Source: Alphaproteobacteria bacterium (lineage in GTDB: Bacteria; Pseudomonadota; Alphaproteobacteria; CAAGCB01; CAG-977). Taken from it: 24,475 nucleotides of DNA. The position numbers and the translations under genes are program-made. The DNA is taken from assembly GCA_900768185.1 (NCBI GenBank), contig CAAGCB010000045.1, positions 1-24,475 of the forward strand. Direction: 5' to 3'. The notes under the pieces are model-generated. The model was not told where the DNA came from. It did no database searches and saw only the letters and a list, made by a program, of their open reading frames with translations. Below are positions 1 to 7,567 of this stretch, in pieces. Position 1 is the first letter of the stretch; every line of letters starts with the position of its first letter.

Positions 1-51
1 ATTCCCGCGGCGTCGGTTTATTCCAAAATCTCGCGAAAGGCGGAACTGTGA
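1..51 (+). CDS. Possible C-terminal end of an upstream gene (partial)
   Basis: The first frame is open from the window edge and ends with TGA at 49-51. That stop overlaps by one base the ATG at 51-53 of the next gene, the same TGATG junction used between 11748-12944 and the glycosyltransferase after it. Only 16 residues are visible (ending ISRKAEL), so no function can be assigned. The frame of the next gene is also open back to the window edge, so this fragment could instead be non-coding or the next gene could start earlier. The stop/start overlap is the main reason for listing it. Confidence 0.3.
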   Translation: MPAASVYSKISRKAEL

Positions 52-770
52 TGAATAAACTTCACGCCCTGTACCGCTACGCACGATTGAAACTGAACAA
101 CGCGCTGTGCCGCGTGATGTTCAGCGGAAAACAGCCGGCGAAGAAGCACTTTCTGTCGGTGTGCGCGATCTTTAAAAACGAAGGGCGTTTTTTAAAGGAA
201 TGGCTGGACTATTACCTGCTGGCGGGGGTGGATCACTTTTACCTGTACGACAACGGGTCGGACGACGACGGGGTCGCGGTGTTGAAACGCTACAACAAAT
301 TCCCGTCGGTGTCGTTTTATTGGAAGATGTTCGGGTCGAACGGAATCGTCGCGGACGATCCGGAAAAGCTGGTGACGGAACAGTTCACGCTGTGCTGGGA
401 TTTCAATTCGTACAAGAGCGTTCTGAACACAAAGTTCGACAAATGGATATCAAAGAAATCGCGTTCGCCCCATTTTTGGCGGTTCAAGTTCTTTGACCGC
501 GTCTGCCCGAAAAATCCGGCGTACTACGCGGGATTGACGGAAAAACAAATCCGACCCAACGTCCAGCTGAACCACTATTACGGCAAAAGCTTCGATTACT
601 TCCGCAATAAAAAACAGATCGGCCGACAGCTGGACGATAAACAAAAACTGACGCTTTCGGTGTTCTTCGACAACGAACACCGCGCGGTGAACGCGGATTA
701 TCAAATCTTTAAATACTTGATCGAACTCAAAATGTTCGATTTGGAAGCGCGGGGGAAAATTTTAAAATGA
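51..770 (+). CDS. GT92-type glycosyltransferase with internal deletion
   Basis: A glycosyltransferase of the GT92 (DUF23-like) type, expected to transfer a sugar onto a surface glycan at the cytoplasmic membrane. The N-terminal signature FLSVCAIFKNEGRFLKEWLDY followed by HFYLYDNGS is typical, as are the later FPSVSFYWKMFGSNG block, the PHFW segment and the INHY-like QLNHYY near the C-terminus. What is missing is the stretch normally lying between VLKRY and the FGS block, roughly 60-80 residues, which holds the conserved acidic motif (LAFxDxDEF type). The protein is about 239 residues, short for the family. The reading frame is intact across the junction (near 290-300). The ATG at 51 is preferred over GTG at 48 because AAGG at 38-41 is well spaced and the upstream frame stops at 51. 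It is probably inactive or altered as a transferase. The stop overlaps the next start (ATGA). Confidence 0.75.
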   Translation: MNKLHALYRYARLKLNNALCRVMFSGKQPAKKHFLSVCAIFKNEGRFLKEWLDYYLLAGVDHFYLYDNGSDDDGVAVLKRYNKFPSVSFYWKMFGSNGIVADDPEKLVTEQFTLCWDFNSYKSVLNTKFDKWISKKSRSPHFWRFKFFDRVCPKNPAYYAGLTEKQIRPNVQLNHYYGKSFDYFRNKKQIGRQLDDKQKLTLSVFFDNEHRAVNADYQIFKYLIELKMFDLEARGKILK

Positions 771-1831
771 CGATAACCGTTACAAAACCATATTTGCCGC
801 CGAAAGACGAGTTTTTGAAATATGTGTCGGATATTTTCGACCGCGGAATCTTGACGAATCAGGGACCGAACGTGCGCGAACTGGAATCGAAGCTGTCCGC
901 TTTTCTGGGCGCGGAAAATTTCCACTATGTCACCAACGGCACGATCGCTTTGCAGCTGGCGTTGAAAGCGCTGGGGATTGAAGACGGGGAAGTCGTCACG
1001 ACGCCGTTTTCATACGTTGCGACAACGTCAAGCATTTTGTGGGAACGGTGCACGCCCGTATTTGTCGACATCGAACCCGACAATTTCACGATTGATCCGA
1101 CGAAAATCGAAGCCGCAATCACACCGAAAACAAAAGCGATTATGCCTGTTCATGTTTTCGGATACGCCTGCGATGTCGATGCCATTCAGAAAATCGCCGA
1201 CAAGCACAATCTGAAAGTCATTTACGATGCCGCGCACGCGTTCGCTTCCGAATACAAAGGCAAATCTTTGGCGACATACGGCGACATTTCTACGTTGTCT
1301 TTCCACGCGACGAAGCTGTTTCACACGATCGAGGGCGGCGCTTGCGTCGTCAAAGACAAAACGGTTTCCGACAAATTGGAACTGATCAAGCGTTTCGGAC
1401 ATCAGGGGGATACGCACTATTGTCTGGGCATCAACGCGAAACAGGACGAGTTCAACGCGGCGATGGGCTTGGCGAATTTCGCGCATCTGGACGAAATTAA
1501 AGCGGTCAGAAAACACATTTGCGAGCTTTACGATTCCTTGCTGAACGGCAGACTGCAACGCCCGAAAACCCAAAACGGGCTGGAATACAATTACGCCTAT
1601 TATCCCGTCGTGTTCGAAAGCGAAAAGGAATTGCTGGCGGCGTTTGACCGATTGGCGAAAATCGACGTTTTCCCGCGCAGATACTTTTATCCCAGCCTGA
1701 ACAAACTGCCGTATCTGACGGCGCACTATGCTTGCCCCGTGTCCGAAGACATTACGACGCGTATCGCCTGCCTGCCGCTGTACGTCGGATTGGCGGACGC
1801 GGACGTCGAAAAAATTTGCGAGGAGATATAG
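767..1831 (+). CDS. DegT/DnrJ/EryC1/StrS-family PLP sugar aminotransferase
   Basis: A PLP-dependent aminotransferase of 354 residues that should convert a nucleotide-linked keto-sugar to the amino-sugar with glutamate as donor. The PLP lysine is K183 in SFHATKLFHTIEGG. D154 in YDAAHAF is placed to contact the PLP nitrogen, and the N-terminal NQGPNVRELE and TNGTIALQLAL motifs are those of the family. The FHATK form is common in enzymes acting on dTDP-4-keto-6-deoxy sugars (VioA/FdtB-like), so a 4-amino-4,6-dideoxyhexose product is a reasonable inference but not proven. The start overlaps the preceding stop by four bases, suggesting translational coupling. Two acyltransferases of the type that N-acylate such amino-sugars follow a little downstream. 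Confidence 0.9.
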   Translation: MTITVTKPYLPPKDEFLKYVSDIFDRGILTNQGPNVRELESKLSAFLGAENFHYVTNGTIALQLALKALGIEDGEVVTTPFSYVATTSSILWERCTPVFVDIEPDNFTIDPTKIEAAITPKTKAIMPVHVFGYACDVDAIQKIADKHNLKVIYDAAHAFASEYKGKSLATYGDISTLSFHATKLFHTIEGGACVVKDKTVSDKLELIKRFGHQGDTHYCLGINAKQDEFNAAMGLANFAHLDEIKAVRKHICELYDSLLNGRLQRPKTQNGLEYNYAYYPVVFESEKELLAAFDRLAKIDVFPRRYFYPSLNKLPYLTAHYACPVSEDITTRIACLPLYVGLADADVEKICEEI

Positions 1832-1832
1832 G

Positions 1833-3203
1833 TTGAAAAAAATATATGTTTTAAGCAAGTTTATCAACTTTCTGGCTAAGGTCTTGTTCGTAAAAAAGCC
1901 GATTAAAGTTCGAAAACGTGTTTGTGAACTGAAAAGAATACCTGTTAAAAAAAATATACGGCATGTTATTATCAATTCTATATGTCGCCGTTTCTATAAA
2001 AACGAACCTTATCATGAGCGAGATATCGTTTTTCTGCATCAAAAGGATTTTGTTGTTTTTGATAATTTTTTTCCAAACGCAAAAAGCGGTTGGAGATATG
2101 CCGAGATTGATGCCTATCTGAAAAAAATACCAAGATCCGCATGCTGCACATCGGGCGAGTCGCTGAAATTAATGGAACATATTTCCGATTTTGACTTTAA
2201 AAGCATGTTTTCGGACGAGATATCCGCTTATAATAATCAGGGTGGAAATTCTGTTTTTTTGTATGAAGGGGCGTTCAAAGCGGATAAACCGTTTTTAGCG
2301 TATTGCGTTTTTATCAATAATATTTTTGCATTCGATTTTTTATCTTCGATAAAAATGCCGTTTGTCTTTACCCTTTATCCGGGTGGCGGCATGACGCTAA
2401 ACACGTCAGAATGCGACAGAAAGCTGTCAGCGGTGTTTCGATCAAAGTATTTTCGTCATGTAATTGTGACGCAACGTGTTACCTATGATTATTTGATCGA
2501 AAAAAAATTATGTCCGGCTGAAAAAATGACGTTTATTTTCGGAGGTCTTTCTCTTGAAAAAATGCAACGGAACGTTGATGCGTCGCTTTTGAAAAAATTT
2601 GGGCGCGATAAAGACATTTTGGATATTTGCTTTGCTTCAAACAGGTATTCCGAATTCGGAGAAGACAAAGGATACGATGTTTTTATAAAAATGGCGGCAA
2701 AGCTTTATCGACGACATAACAACATTCGTTTTCATGTTGTGGGAAACGGATTTGACGAAAAAACGCTGAATGTCGCCGAATTACAATCGGCAATCAGTTT
2801 TTACGGGTTGCAATCTCCGGATTTCTTTTTAAAATTTTATCAGGATAAAGATATCATTTGTTCGCCGAACAAGCCTTTTATTCAGGCTCCGGGACGATAT
2901 GACGGCTTTCCGCTGGGAACATCTTGCGACGCCATGTCGCAACACGTTGCTTGTTTCATGAGCGACGAACTGAAATGCAATCAGGGACGATATGTCGATA
3001 AAGTTGATGCCGAGATTCTTCCGCCCGATGCAGATGCTTATGTCGAACGGATCGAATACTACATGGATAACCCGTCAAAGCTGATTGAAATGGCGGAAAA
3101 CGGGGCAAAAAAAGTCAGACAGCTTTACAATTATGATGCGCAAGTCGTTCCGCGTATAAATCTGATAAAAAAATTGATAAAAGAAGAGGGGATCGCCGTA
3201 TGA
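1833..3203 (+). CDS. GT-B fold glycosyltransferase (GT4-like), A/T-rich
   Basis: A predicted glycosyltransferase of 456 residues. The second half has the look of a GT4-type Rossmann domain: LDICFASNRYSEFGEDKGYDVF, then HVVGNGFDE, then APGRYDGFPLGT, where the last resembles the donor-binding loop. The C-terminal helix is VRQLYNYDAQVVPRI. The N-terminal half has no motif I can name. The start is taken as TTG at 1833 because AGGAG at 1821-1825 lies seven bases upstream, and in-frame codons further upstream lie inside the preceding gene. Base composition is visibly richer in A/T, with many AAA, TTT and AT-ending codons unlike the flanking genes, which points to a different origin. It is probably co-transcribed with both neighbours. 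Confidence 0.75.
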   Translation: MKKIYVLSKFINFLAKVLFVKKPIKVRKRVCELKRIPVKKNIRHVIINSICRRFYKNEPYHERDIVFLHQKDFVVFDNFFPNAKSGWRYAEIDAYLKKIPRSACCTSGESLKLMEHISDFDFKSMFSDEISAYNNQGGNSVFLYEGAFKADKPFLAYCVFINNIFAFDFLSSIKMPFVFTLYPGGGMTLNTSECDRKLSAVFRSKYFRHVIVTQRVTYDYLIEKKLCPAEKMTFIFGGLSLEKMQRNVDASLLKKFGRDKDILDICFASNRYSEFGEDKGYDVFIKMAAKLYRRHNNIRFHVVGNGFDEKTLNVAELQSAISFYGLQSPDFFLKFYQDKDIICSPNKPFIQAPGRYDGFPLGTSCDAMSQHVACFMSDELKCNQGRYVDKVDAEILPPDADAYVERIEYYMDNPSKLIEMAENGAKKVRQLYNYDAQVVPRINLIKKLIKEEGIAV

Positions 3204-3859
3204 TTTTGGGAATTTACGGTTCAGGCGGGCAAGGGCGCGACGTGTTTGATTTGGCGCGCGCCGTGAATGCAAAAATAAAAAGATGGGGCGATTTTGTTTT
3301 TATCAACGATTTTTCCGACGGGCAACAGGTACGCGGTAAAAACGTCGTGACGTTTGACGATTTTAAATCGCGGTTTTCAAAAGATGCGGCAGAAGTCGTC
3401 ATCGCCGTCGGCGAACCCGTCATACGCGAGATTTTGTGGAACAAGGTCGCGCAAGCCGGATATTCTTTTGCAACCGTAATCTACCCGACGGTTGATTTGC
3501 CTGAAACGGTGAAGATCGGGAAAGGTGTTATAATCGGAAAGAACGCTTTTATTTCATGCAATGTGCAAATCGGCACTAACGTATTGATACAGCCGATGGT
3601 TTATATCGGACACGATACGATCCTTGGCAAAAACACTGTTTTGGCGTCTTTTGCCAACTGCGGCGGCAACTGTAAAATCGGCGAAAAAGTCTATATTGCG
3701 CTAAGCGTTCCGGTTAGGGAGCTTACTTCTATCGGGGACAACACGATTGTGGGAATGGGCGCGGTTGTCACCAAAGATCTGCCCGCCGACGTTATAGCCA
3801 AGGGAACTCCGCTTTGTTTTGCCGAAAAAAGCAAAGAAAAAAGAGTGTTTGAGTACTGA
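3200..3859 (+). CDS. NeuD/PglD-type sugar O-/N-acyltransferase (copy 1)
   Basis: A 219-residue member of the NeuD/PglD family, which acylates nucleotide-activated amino-sugars or sialic-acid-type sugars using acyl-CoA. The N-terminal Rossmann-like part begins IYGSGGQGRDVFDLA. The C-terminal half is a left-handed beta-helix of hexapeptide repeats (IGKGVIIGKN, IGTNVLIQP, IGEKVYIA, IGDNTIVGMGAVVTKD). H138 in YIGHD sits where the catalytic base of PglD is found. The start overlaps the preceding stop (ATGA). The coil after the His (FANCGGN) and the PLCFAEK segment near the end depart from the usual GNPA ending. It has a divergent sister gene directly downstream. The acyl donor could be an acyl-ACP or acyl-CoA made by the downstream genes; that is inference. 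Confidence 0.85.
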   Translation: MILGIYGSGGQGRDVFDLARAVNAKIKRWGDFVFINDFSDGQQVRGKNVVTFDDFKSRFSKDAAEVVIAVGEPVIREILWNKVAQAGYSFATVIYPTVDLPETVKIGKGVIIGKNAFISCNVQIGTNVLIQPMVYIGHDTILGKNTVLASFANCGGNCKIGEKVYIALSVPVRELTSIGDNTIVGMGAVVTKDLPADVIAKGTPLCFAEKSKEKRVFEY

Positions 3860-3885
3860 ATGAATAAAAAAACGAAGGATAACAA

Positions 3886-4539
3886 ATGACCATTCTTGCT
3901 ATTTACGGTTCTAGTGGGTTTGGACGTGAAGTGTACGATATTGCGATGCGCAGAAACAAGGCGACACCTTGTTGGTCGGACATCGTTTTTATTGACGATT
4001 TTCGGGACGAAGGGGCTTTTAACGGGACAAAATCGTATCATTTCGATACGCTTTCGGCAAATGCCGCTGCTTATGAAATTATCATTGCCGTCGGCGAACC
4101 GAGTTCGCGTGAAAAATTATTTATAAAAACGGTTGACGCAGGTTTTAGACCGGCAACGCTGATTGATCCGACGGCGATTATTTCACCGTCTGCAAAAATT
4201 GGCGCGGGAACGATTGTCTGTGAATATTCAACAATCCATTGCGATGTTGACATCGGTCAAAATTGTATCATTCAGCCGTATTGTTGTATCGGACACGATA
4301 TAAAAGTCGGCAATCATTCTGTCTTGTCTGCCTATTTTTCACCGGGAGGCGCATCCGTCTTTGGGCACAGGGTTTACTGTGGCATGCACTCTGTCGTCAA
4401 AGAGCACTTGAACGTGGGTGACAATGCTATCATCGGCATGGGAAGTGTTGTTTTCCGCGATGTTTTGGAAAACAACGTTATGCTGGGAAATCCCGCCCGC
4501 GTGACGCGCGGAAATGACGAAGGCAAGGTTTTTAAATAA
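3886..4539 (+). CDS. NeuD/PglD-type sugar O-/N-acyltransferase (copy 2)
   Basis: A second 217-residue NeuD/PglD-family acyltransferase. It opens with IYGSSGFGREVYDIA, has the central IAVGEPSSREKL shared with copy 1, and ends in a left-handed beta-helix with the typical MLGNPARV motif. H137 in CIGHD is the likely general base. Copies 1 and 2 clearly share an origin but differ at most positions, so this is an old duplication or separate acquisition and the two probably act on different substrates or positions. AAGGAT at 3875-3880 supports the ATG at 3886. Base composition is somewhat A/T-rich. A 27-base gap separates it from the ACP gene. Confidence 0.85.
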   Translation: MTILAIYGSSGFGREVYDIAMRRNKATPCWSDIVFIDDFRDEGAFNGTKSYHFDTLSANAAAYEIIIAVGEPSSREKLFIKTVDAGFRPATLIDPTAIISPSAKIGAGTIVCEYSTIHCDVDIGQNCIIQPYCCIGHDIKVGNHSVLSAYFSPGGASVFGHRVYCGMHSVVKEHLNVGDNAIIGMGSVVFRDVLENNVMLGNPARVTRGNDEGKVFK

Positions 4540-4566
4540 CACTATTTCTGAAACAGGAGAAAACTA

Positions 4567-4803
4567 ATGACAAACTTGGAAAAATACACAAACGCTTTTA
4601 CGTCGACGTTCGACATCAAAGCCGAAGAAACAAACGGATTGAAATATCAGGGCATTGAAGCTTGGGATTCCGTCGGGCACATGGGCTTGGTCGCCGCGAT
4701 TGAAGACGCTTTCGGCATCATGTTGGAAGCCGATGACATCGTTGACTTGTCCAGCTTTGAAAAAGGCAAGGAAATCCTGAAAAAATACAACGTGGAAATA
4801 TAA
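4567..4803 (+). CDS. Acyl carrier protein, dedicated to the glycan locus
   Basis: A 78-residue acyl carrier protein. The phosphopantetheine attachment serine is S35 in the WDSVGHM motif, which is the D-S-[VL] signature of ACPs, and the following four-helix pattern with the acidic helix (AIEDAFGIMLEADDIVDL) is intact. It differs from the usual fatty-acid-synthesis AcpP (DSLD/E signature), which fits a specialised carrier in a secondary pathway. It would be modified by a phosphopantetheinyl transferase encoded elsewhere. AGGAG at 4556-4560 gives a clear start. It lies immediately before two FabZ-like genes and in the same operon as an ANL ligase and LuxE, so an acyl chain is likely loaded and processed on it. 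Confidence 0.9.
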   Translation: MTNLEKYTNAFTSTFDIKAEETNGLKYQGIEAWDSVGHMGLVAAIEDAFGIMLEADDIVDLSSFEKGKEILKKYNVEI

Positions 4804-4806
4804 GAG

Positions 4807-5319
4807 ATGGCGGAAGAAGTTGTTTTAAGAAATCTTGACCCGATAGAGATTCAGAAATACCAACAAAACCGGTATCCCTGTTTCTTTGTCGACTGCATAG
4901 AAGAGGCCGTTCCCGGCAAGTATGCGAAAGGATACAAAAAATACACATCAAATGAATGGTTTTTCCAAAATTCACAGGATATGTGTGTGCCTGAATCCGT
5001 ACAGATAGAAACTTTAACGCAGGTTTTCCTGATGACATTTCTGACAATGCCTGAAAACAAGGGAGAAAAAACAAGCTTTGTTTCCGTTGAAGCGGAACAC
5101 TTGCTTCCCATTAAAGCGGGGGATTCCATAAAAATTACAGCAAATCTTGACTCTTACACTCACGGCTTGGCGAAAGGTTCCGCAGTCGCTTATTTAGATA
5201 AAATGCTCGGGGGGGGGGGTACCATGCTTGAAGGTTCGCTTTACGGTAGCAATCCCGTCTGTTCTGAAAAAATTTCTTCCTGCATCAAAATAGCCAAAGA
5301 GGAGAGGCGTGATGTCTGA
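4807..5319 (+). CDS. FabZ-like hotdog protein lacking the catalytic His
   Basis: A 170-residue hotdog-fold protein related to 3-hydroxyacyl-ACP dehydratases. The first ~50 residues are almost the same as the next gene (NLDPI, KYQQNRYPCFFVDCIEEAV, GKYAKGYK), and the helix motif with the acidic residue is kept (QIETLTQVF, E68). The segment that should carry the catalytic His (AHF in the sister, H56) is replaced by FFQNSQDMCVPES, which has no His and is two residues shorter, so dehydratase activity is doubtful. Near the C-terminus it carries an extra ~15-residue loop containing four glycines (135-138), encoded by a run of 11 G. It may be a partner subunit, a thioesterase-like or regulatory protein, or a decaying duplicate. 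It overlaps the sister gene by eight bases. Confidence 0.75.
   Translation: MAEEVVLRNLDPIEIQKYQQNRYPCFFVDCIEEAVPGKYAKGYKKYTSNEWFFQNSQDMCVPESVQIETLTQVFLMTFLTMPENKGEKTSFVSVEAEHLLPIKAGDSIKITANLDSYTHGLAKGSAVAYLDKMLGGGGTMLEGSLYGSNPVCSEKISSCIKIAKEERRDV
5209..5219 (+). repeat. Poly-G tract (11 G) inside the His-less FabZ-like gene
   Basis: Eleven consecutive G, read as Gly-Gly-Gly plus the first two bases of a fourth Gly codon. With one G more, the frame hits TGA three codons after the tract. With one G fewer, it runs in a different frame to TAG at 5291-5293. Such tracts are known slip-strand contingency sites in surface-glycan genes of several bacteria. Whether this one varies in the population cannot be told from one sequence, and a sequencing length error is possible. 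Confidence 0.85.
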
Positions 5320-5785
5320 CGAAATCGTTTTAAAAAATCTGGACCCGATTAAAATCCAGAAATATCAGCAGAACCGCTATCCGTGTTTCTTTGTCGATTG
5401 CATCGAAGAAGCCGTCGCCGGCAAGTATGCCAAAGGGTACAAAAACTTTACGTTCAACGAATGGTTTTTCCCCGCCCACTTTGCCGATGAACCGAACGTT
5501 CCGGGCTTTATTCAAATCGAAACGATGGCGCAAGTCTTTTTGATGACGTTTTTGACTCTTTCCGGAAACGAAGGGAAAAAAGCTGCAGCGATTCAAAGCA
5601 AAGCGCGCTTTAAAATGAAAATTGTTCCGGGAATGAGGTTGGATTTGTATGCCGAATTGGACAGCTATGCCCGCGGTGTGGCAAAGGGGTGTGTGACCGG
5701 AACGGTCAACGGTCAGCCTGCGTGTTCTTTGGAAATTATGGCGGCAATTCCCGAAATCATGTCTGCCTATTTCCCGAAACCGTAA
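5312..5785 (+). CDS. FabZ-like 3-hydroxyacyl-ACP dehydratase
   Basis: A 157-residue hotdog dehydratase expected to remove water from a 3-hydroxyacyl-ACP. It has the full catalytic pair: H56 in FFPAHFADEP and E70 in QIETMAQVF, fourteen residues apart as in FabZ, plus the VPG loop before the active-site helix. The N-terminal RYPCFFVD corresponds to the RYPFLLVD region of FabZ. AGGAG at 5300-5304 supports ATG at 5312 rather than GTG at 5309. It overlaps the preceding paralogue by eight bases. Fatty-acid synthesis normally has its own fabZ, so this copy is probably specific to the acyl group made by this locus. No ketoacyl synthase or reductase is seen in the window, so the substrate may be supplied from primary fatty-acid synthesis. 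Confidence 0.85.
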   Translation: MSDEIVLKNLDPIKIQKYQQNRYPCFFVDCIEEAVAGKYAKGYKNFTFNEWFFPAHFADEPNVPGFIQIETMAQVFLMTFLTLSGNEGKKAAAIQSKARFKMKIVPGMRLDLYAELDSYARGVAKGCVTGTVNGQPACSLEIMAAIPEIMSAYFPKP

Positions 5786-5796
5786 AGGAAACAAAT

Positions 5797-7557
5797 ATGC
5801 GCGTCGCCGATTACATTATGCAGCGTCTGGTCGAAAACGGCATTCGCCACCTGTTCATGATTACAGGCAGGGGAATGCTTTACCTGTCCGATGCCGCCGC
5901 CAAACAGGACGGGCTGACCTGCGTTTGCCCGCATCACGAACAAGCCGCCGCCTATGCCGCCATGGCGTATGCGCGAAGCTCCGAAGGCATGGGCGCGTGC
6001 ATGGTGTCGACGGGGTGCGCCGGCACAAACGCTCTGACGCCCGTTTTGTGCGCTTGGCAGGATGAGGTGCCGCTGATCGTCATTTCGGGGCAAAACACGC
6101 TGAACGAAACCGTGCGTCACACGGGGATTCCCGTGCGCACGTTCGGTCAGCAGGAATCGGACATCGTTTCTTTGGCTGCTCCGATTACAAAGTACGCCGT
6201 TATGATTGACGATCCGCAAAAAATCGCTTTTGAGCTTGACAAGGCTTTTTATCTGGCGAACGAGGGGCGCAAAGGTCCCGTGTGGATTGACGTGCCGCTG
6301 GACGTTCAGAACGCGCGCGTCGAACCCGAAAGCCTGCCGCGTTTCACGCCGGAAAAAACTGTTGCTCTTACGCCGGATTTGACGGAACTGCAATCCGCTT
6401 TGTCATCGGCGAAGCGTCCCGTTTTCCTTTTGGGGGCAAGCACTTCAAGCGTGCGGAGCGATATTTTTTCGTTTGTTGAAAAACATCGGATTCCCGTCGT
6501 GTTTGAATCCGCCGCCGTTGACGTGTACGGCTCCGCTTTACCGTTGTCAATCGGAGCAATCGGGGCAATGGGAGCAAACCGCGCCGCGAATTTTGCCGTT
6601 CAGAACGCCGATCTGATTTTGTCAATCGGGGCAAAGCTGACGACAATGACGGTCGGCAACGAACCCGCCAAATTCGCCCGCGCCGCAAAGATTTTCGCCG
6701 TTGACGTTGATGACGCCGAATTTCAAAAAAACACCGTTCGTCCGTATCGGAAAATTGTGTGCGGCTTTGCGGATTTCTTCGCTTTGCTGAAAACGGATTT
6801 CGTCACGCCGTCCGATTGGGTCGAAAAGTGCGCGCGTTGGAAAGAAATCTTTCCAAAGTGTGAAGATTTCAGGCGCGCGGGCGATACGGTCGATATTTAT
6901 CTGTTGGCGGACGAATTGGGCAAAACGCTTGCCGATGATGCGGTTTTCGTCACCGACGCGGGATTGGAGGAATTGATTACGCCGACGACCATTCCGTTCA
7001 AAGCGGCGCAAAAGTGCGTCCAGCCCGCTTCGCAAGGCGCGATGGGGTACGCTTTGCCCGCGGCGATCGGCGCTTGGTATGCGGCGAATCGTCAGACCGT
7101 TCTGGTTACGGGCGATGGCTCCGTCATGATGAATTTGCAGGAATTGCAGACAATCGCACATAACAAAATTCCTGTCAAAATCATCATTGTCAACAACAAC
7201 TGCTACGCCGTGATTCGCAAACGGCAAAAGGATTTGTTCCGCACGCGCACCGTCGGCACGGACTCGGAAAACGGCGTGTCGTGTCCCGATTTTCGCAAAG
7301 TCGCGGACTGTTTCGGCATAAAGTACGAGAAAATAAACAATCCCGCGGAACTGACGGCAAAACTGCCTGCCGTTCTATCTGACCCCGACGCTGTGATTTG
7401 CGAAGTCATGGCGCCGCAGGACCAGACATATCTGCACAATTCCTACGCCCGCACCAAAACGGGCAAATTCGTTCAGCGTCCGCTTGAAGATCAGTCGCCA
7501 TATCTGCCGCGCGACGTGTTTTTATCGGAAATGATTGTCGAACCGATTGACCAATAA
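5797..7557 (+). CDS. ThDP-dependent acetolactate-synthase-like enzyme
   Basis: A 586-residue thiamine-diphosphate enzyme with the three-domain layout of acetolactate synthase-type proteins. The N-terminal PYR domain has the catalytic E48 in HHEQAAAYAAMAYAR. The middle domain contains LLGAS and the ILSIGAKL stretch. The C-terminal PP domain has the metal/ThDP motif GDGS (439-442) followed by NNNCY. Such enzymes decarboxylate a 2-keto acid and add the resulting carbanion to an aldehyde or ketone. In sugar loci relatives can add a two-carbon branch to a keto-sugar (YerE type) or make an aldehyde. ATG 5797 is used because AAGGAA at 5785-5790 is just upstream and earlier in-frame codons lie inside the dehydratase gene. 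It sits next to a NeuB-type synthase. The substrate is not identifiable from sequence. Confidence 0.85.
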   Translation: MRVADYIMQRLVENGIRHLFMITGRGMLYLSDAAAKQDGLTCVCPHHEQAAAYAAMAYARSSEGMGACMVSTGCAGTNALTPVLCAWQDEVPLIVISGQNTLNETVRHTGIPVRTFGQQESDIVSLAAPITKYAVMIDDPQKIAFELDKAFYLANEGRKGPVWIDVPLDVQNARVEPESLPRFTPEKTVALTPDLTELQSALSSAKRPVFLLGASTSSVRSDIFSFVEKHRIPVVFESAAVDVYGSALPLSIGAIGAMGANRAANFAVQNADLILSIGAKLTTMTVGNEPAKFARAAKIFAVDVDDAEFQKNTVRPYRKIVCGFADFFALLKTDFVTPSDWVEKCARWKEIFPKCEDFRRAGDTVDIYLLADELGKTLADDAVFVTDAGLEELITPTTIPFKAAQKCVQPASQGAMGYALPAAIGAWYAANRQTVLVTGDGSVMMNLQELQTIAHNKIPVKIIIVNNNCYAVIRKRQKDLFRTRTVGTDSENGVSCPDFRKVADCFGIKYEKINNPAELTAKLPAVLSDPDAVICEVMAPQDQTYLHNSYARTKTGKFVQRPLEDQSPYLPRDVFLSEMIVEPIDQ

Positions 7558-7567
7558 GGAGAAAATT

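Noticed and set aside
1028..1975. Open - strand frame of 315 codons opposite the aminotransferase
   Set aside because: The aminotransferase is certain, and the antisense product shows no motif.
5309..5311. GTG start for the second FabZ-like gene
   Set aside because: ATG at 5312 has better spacing from AGGAG at 5300-5304.
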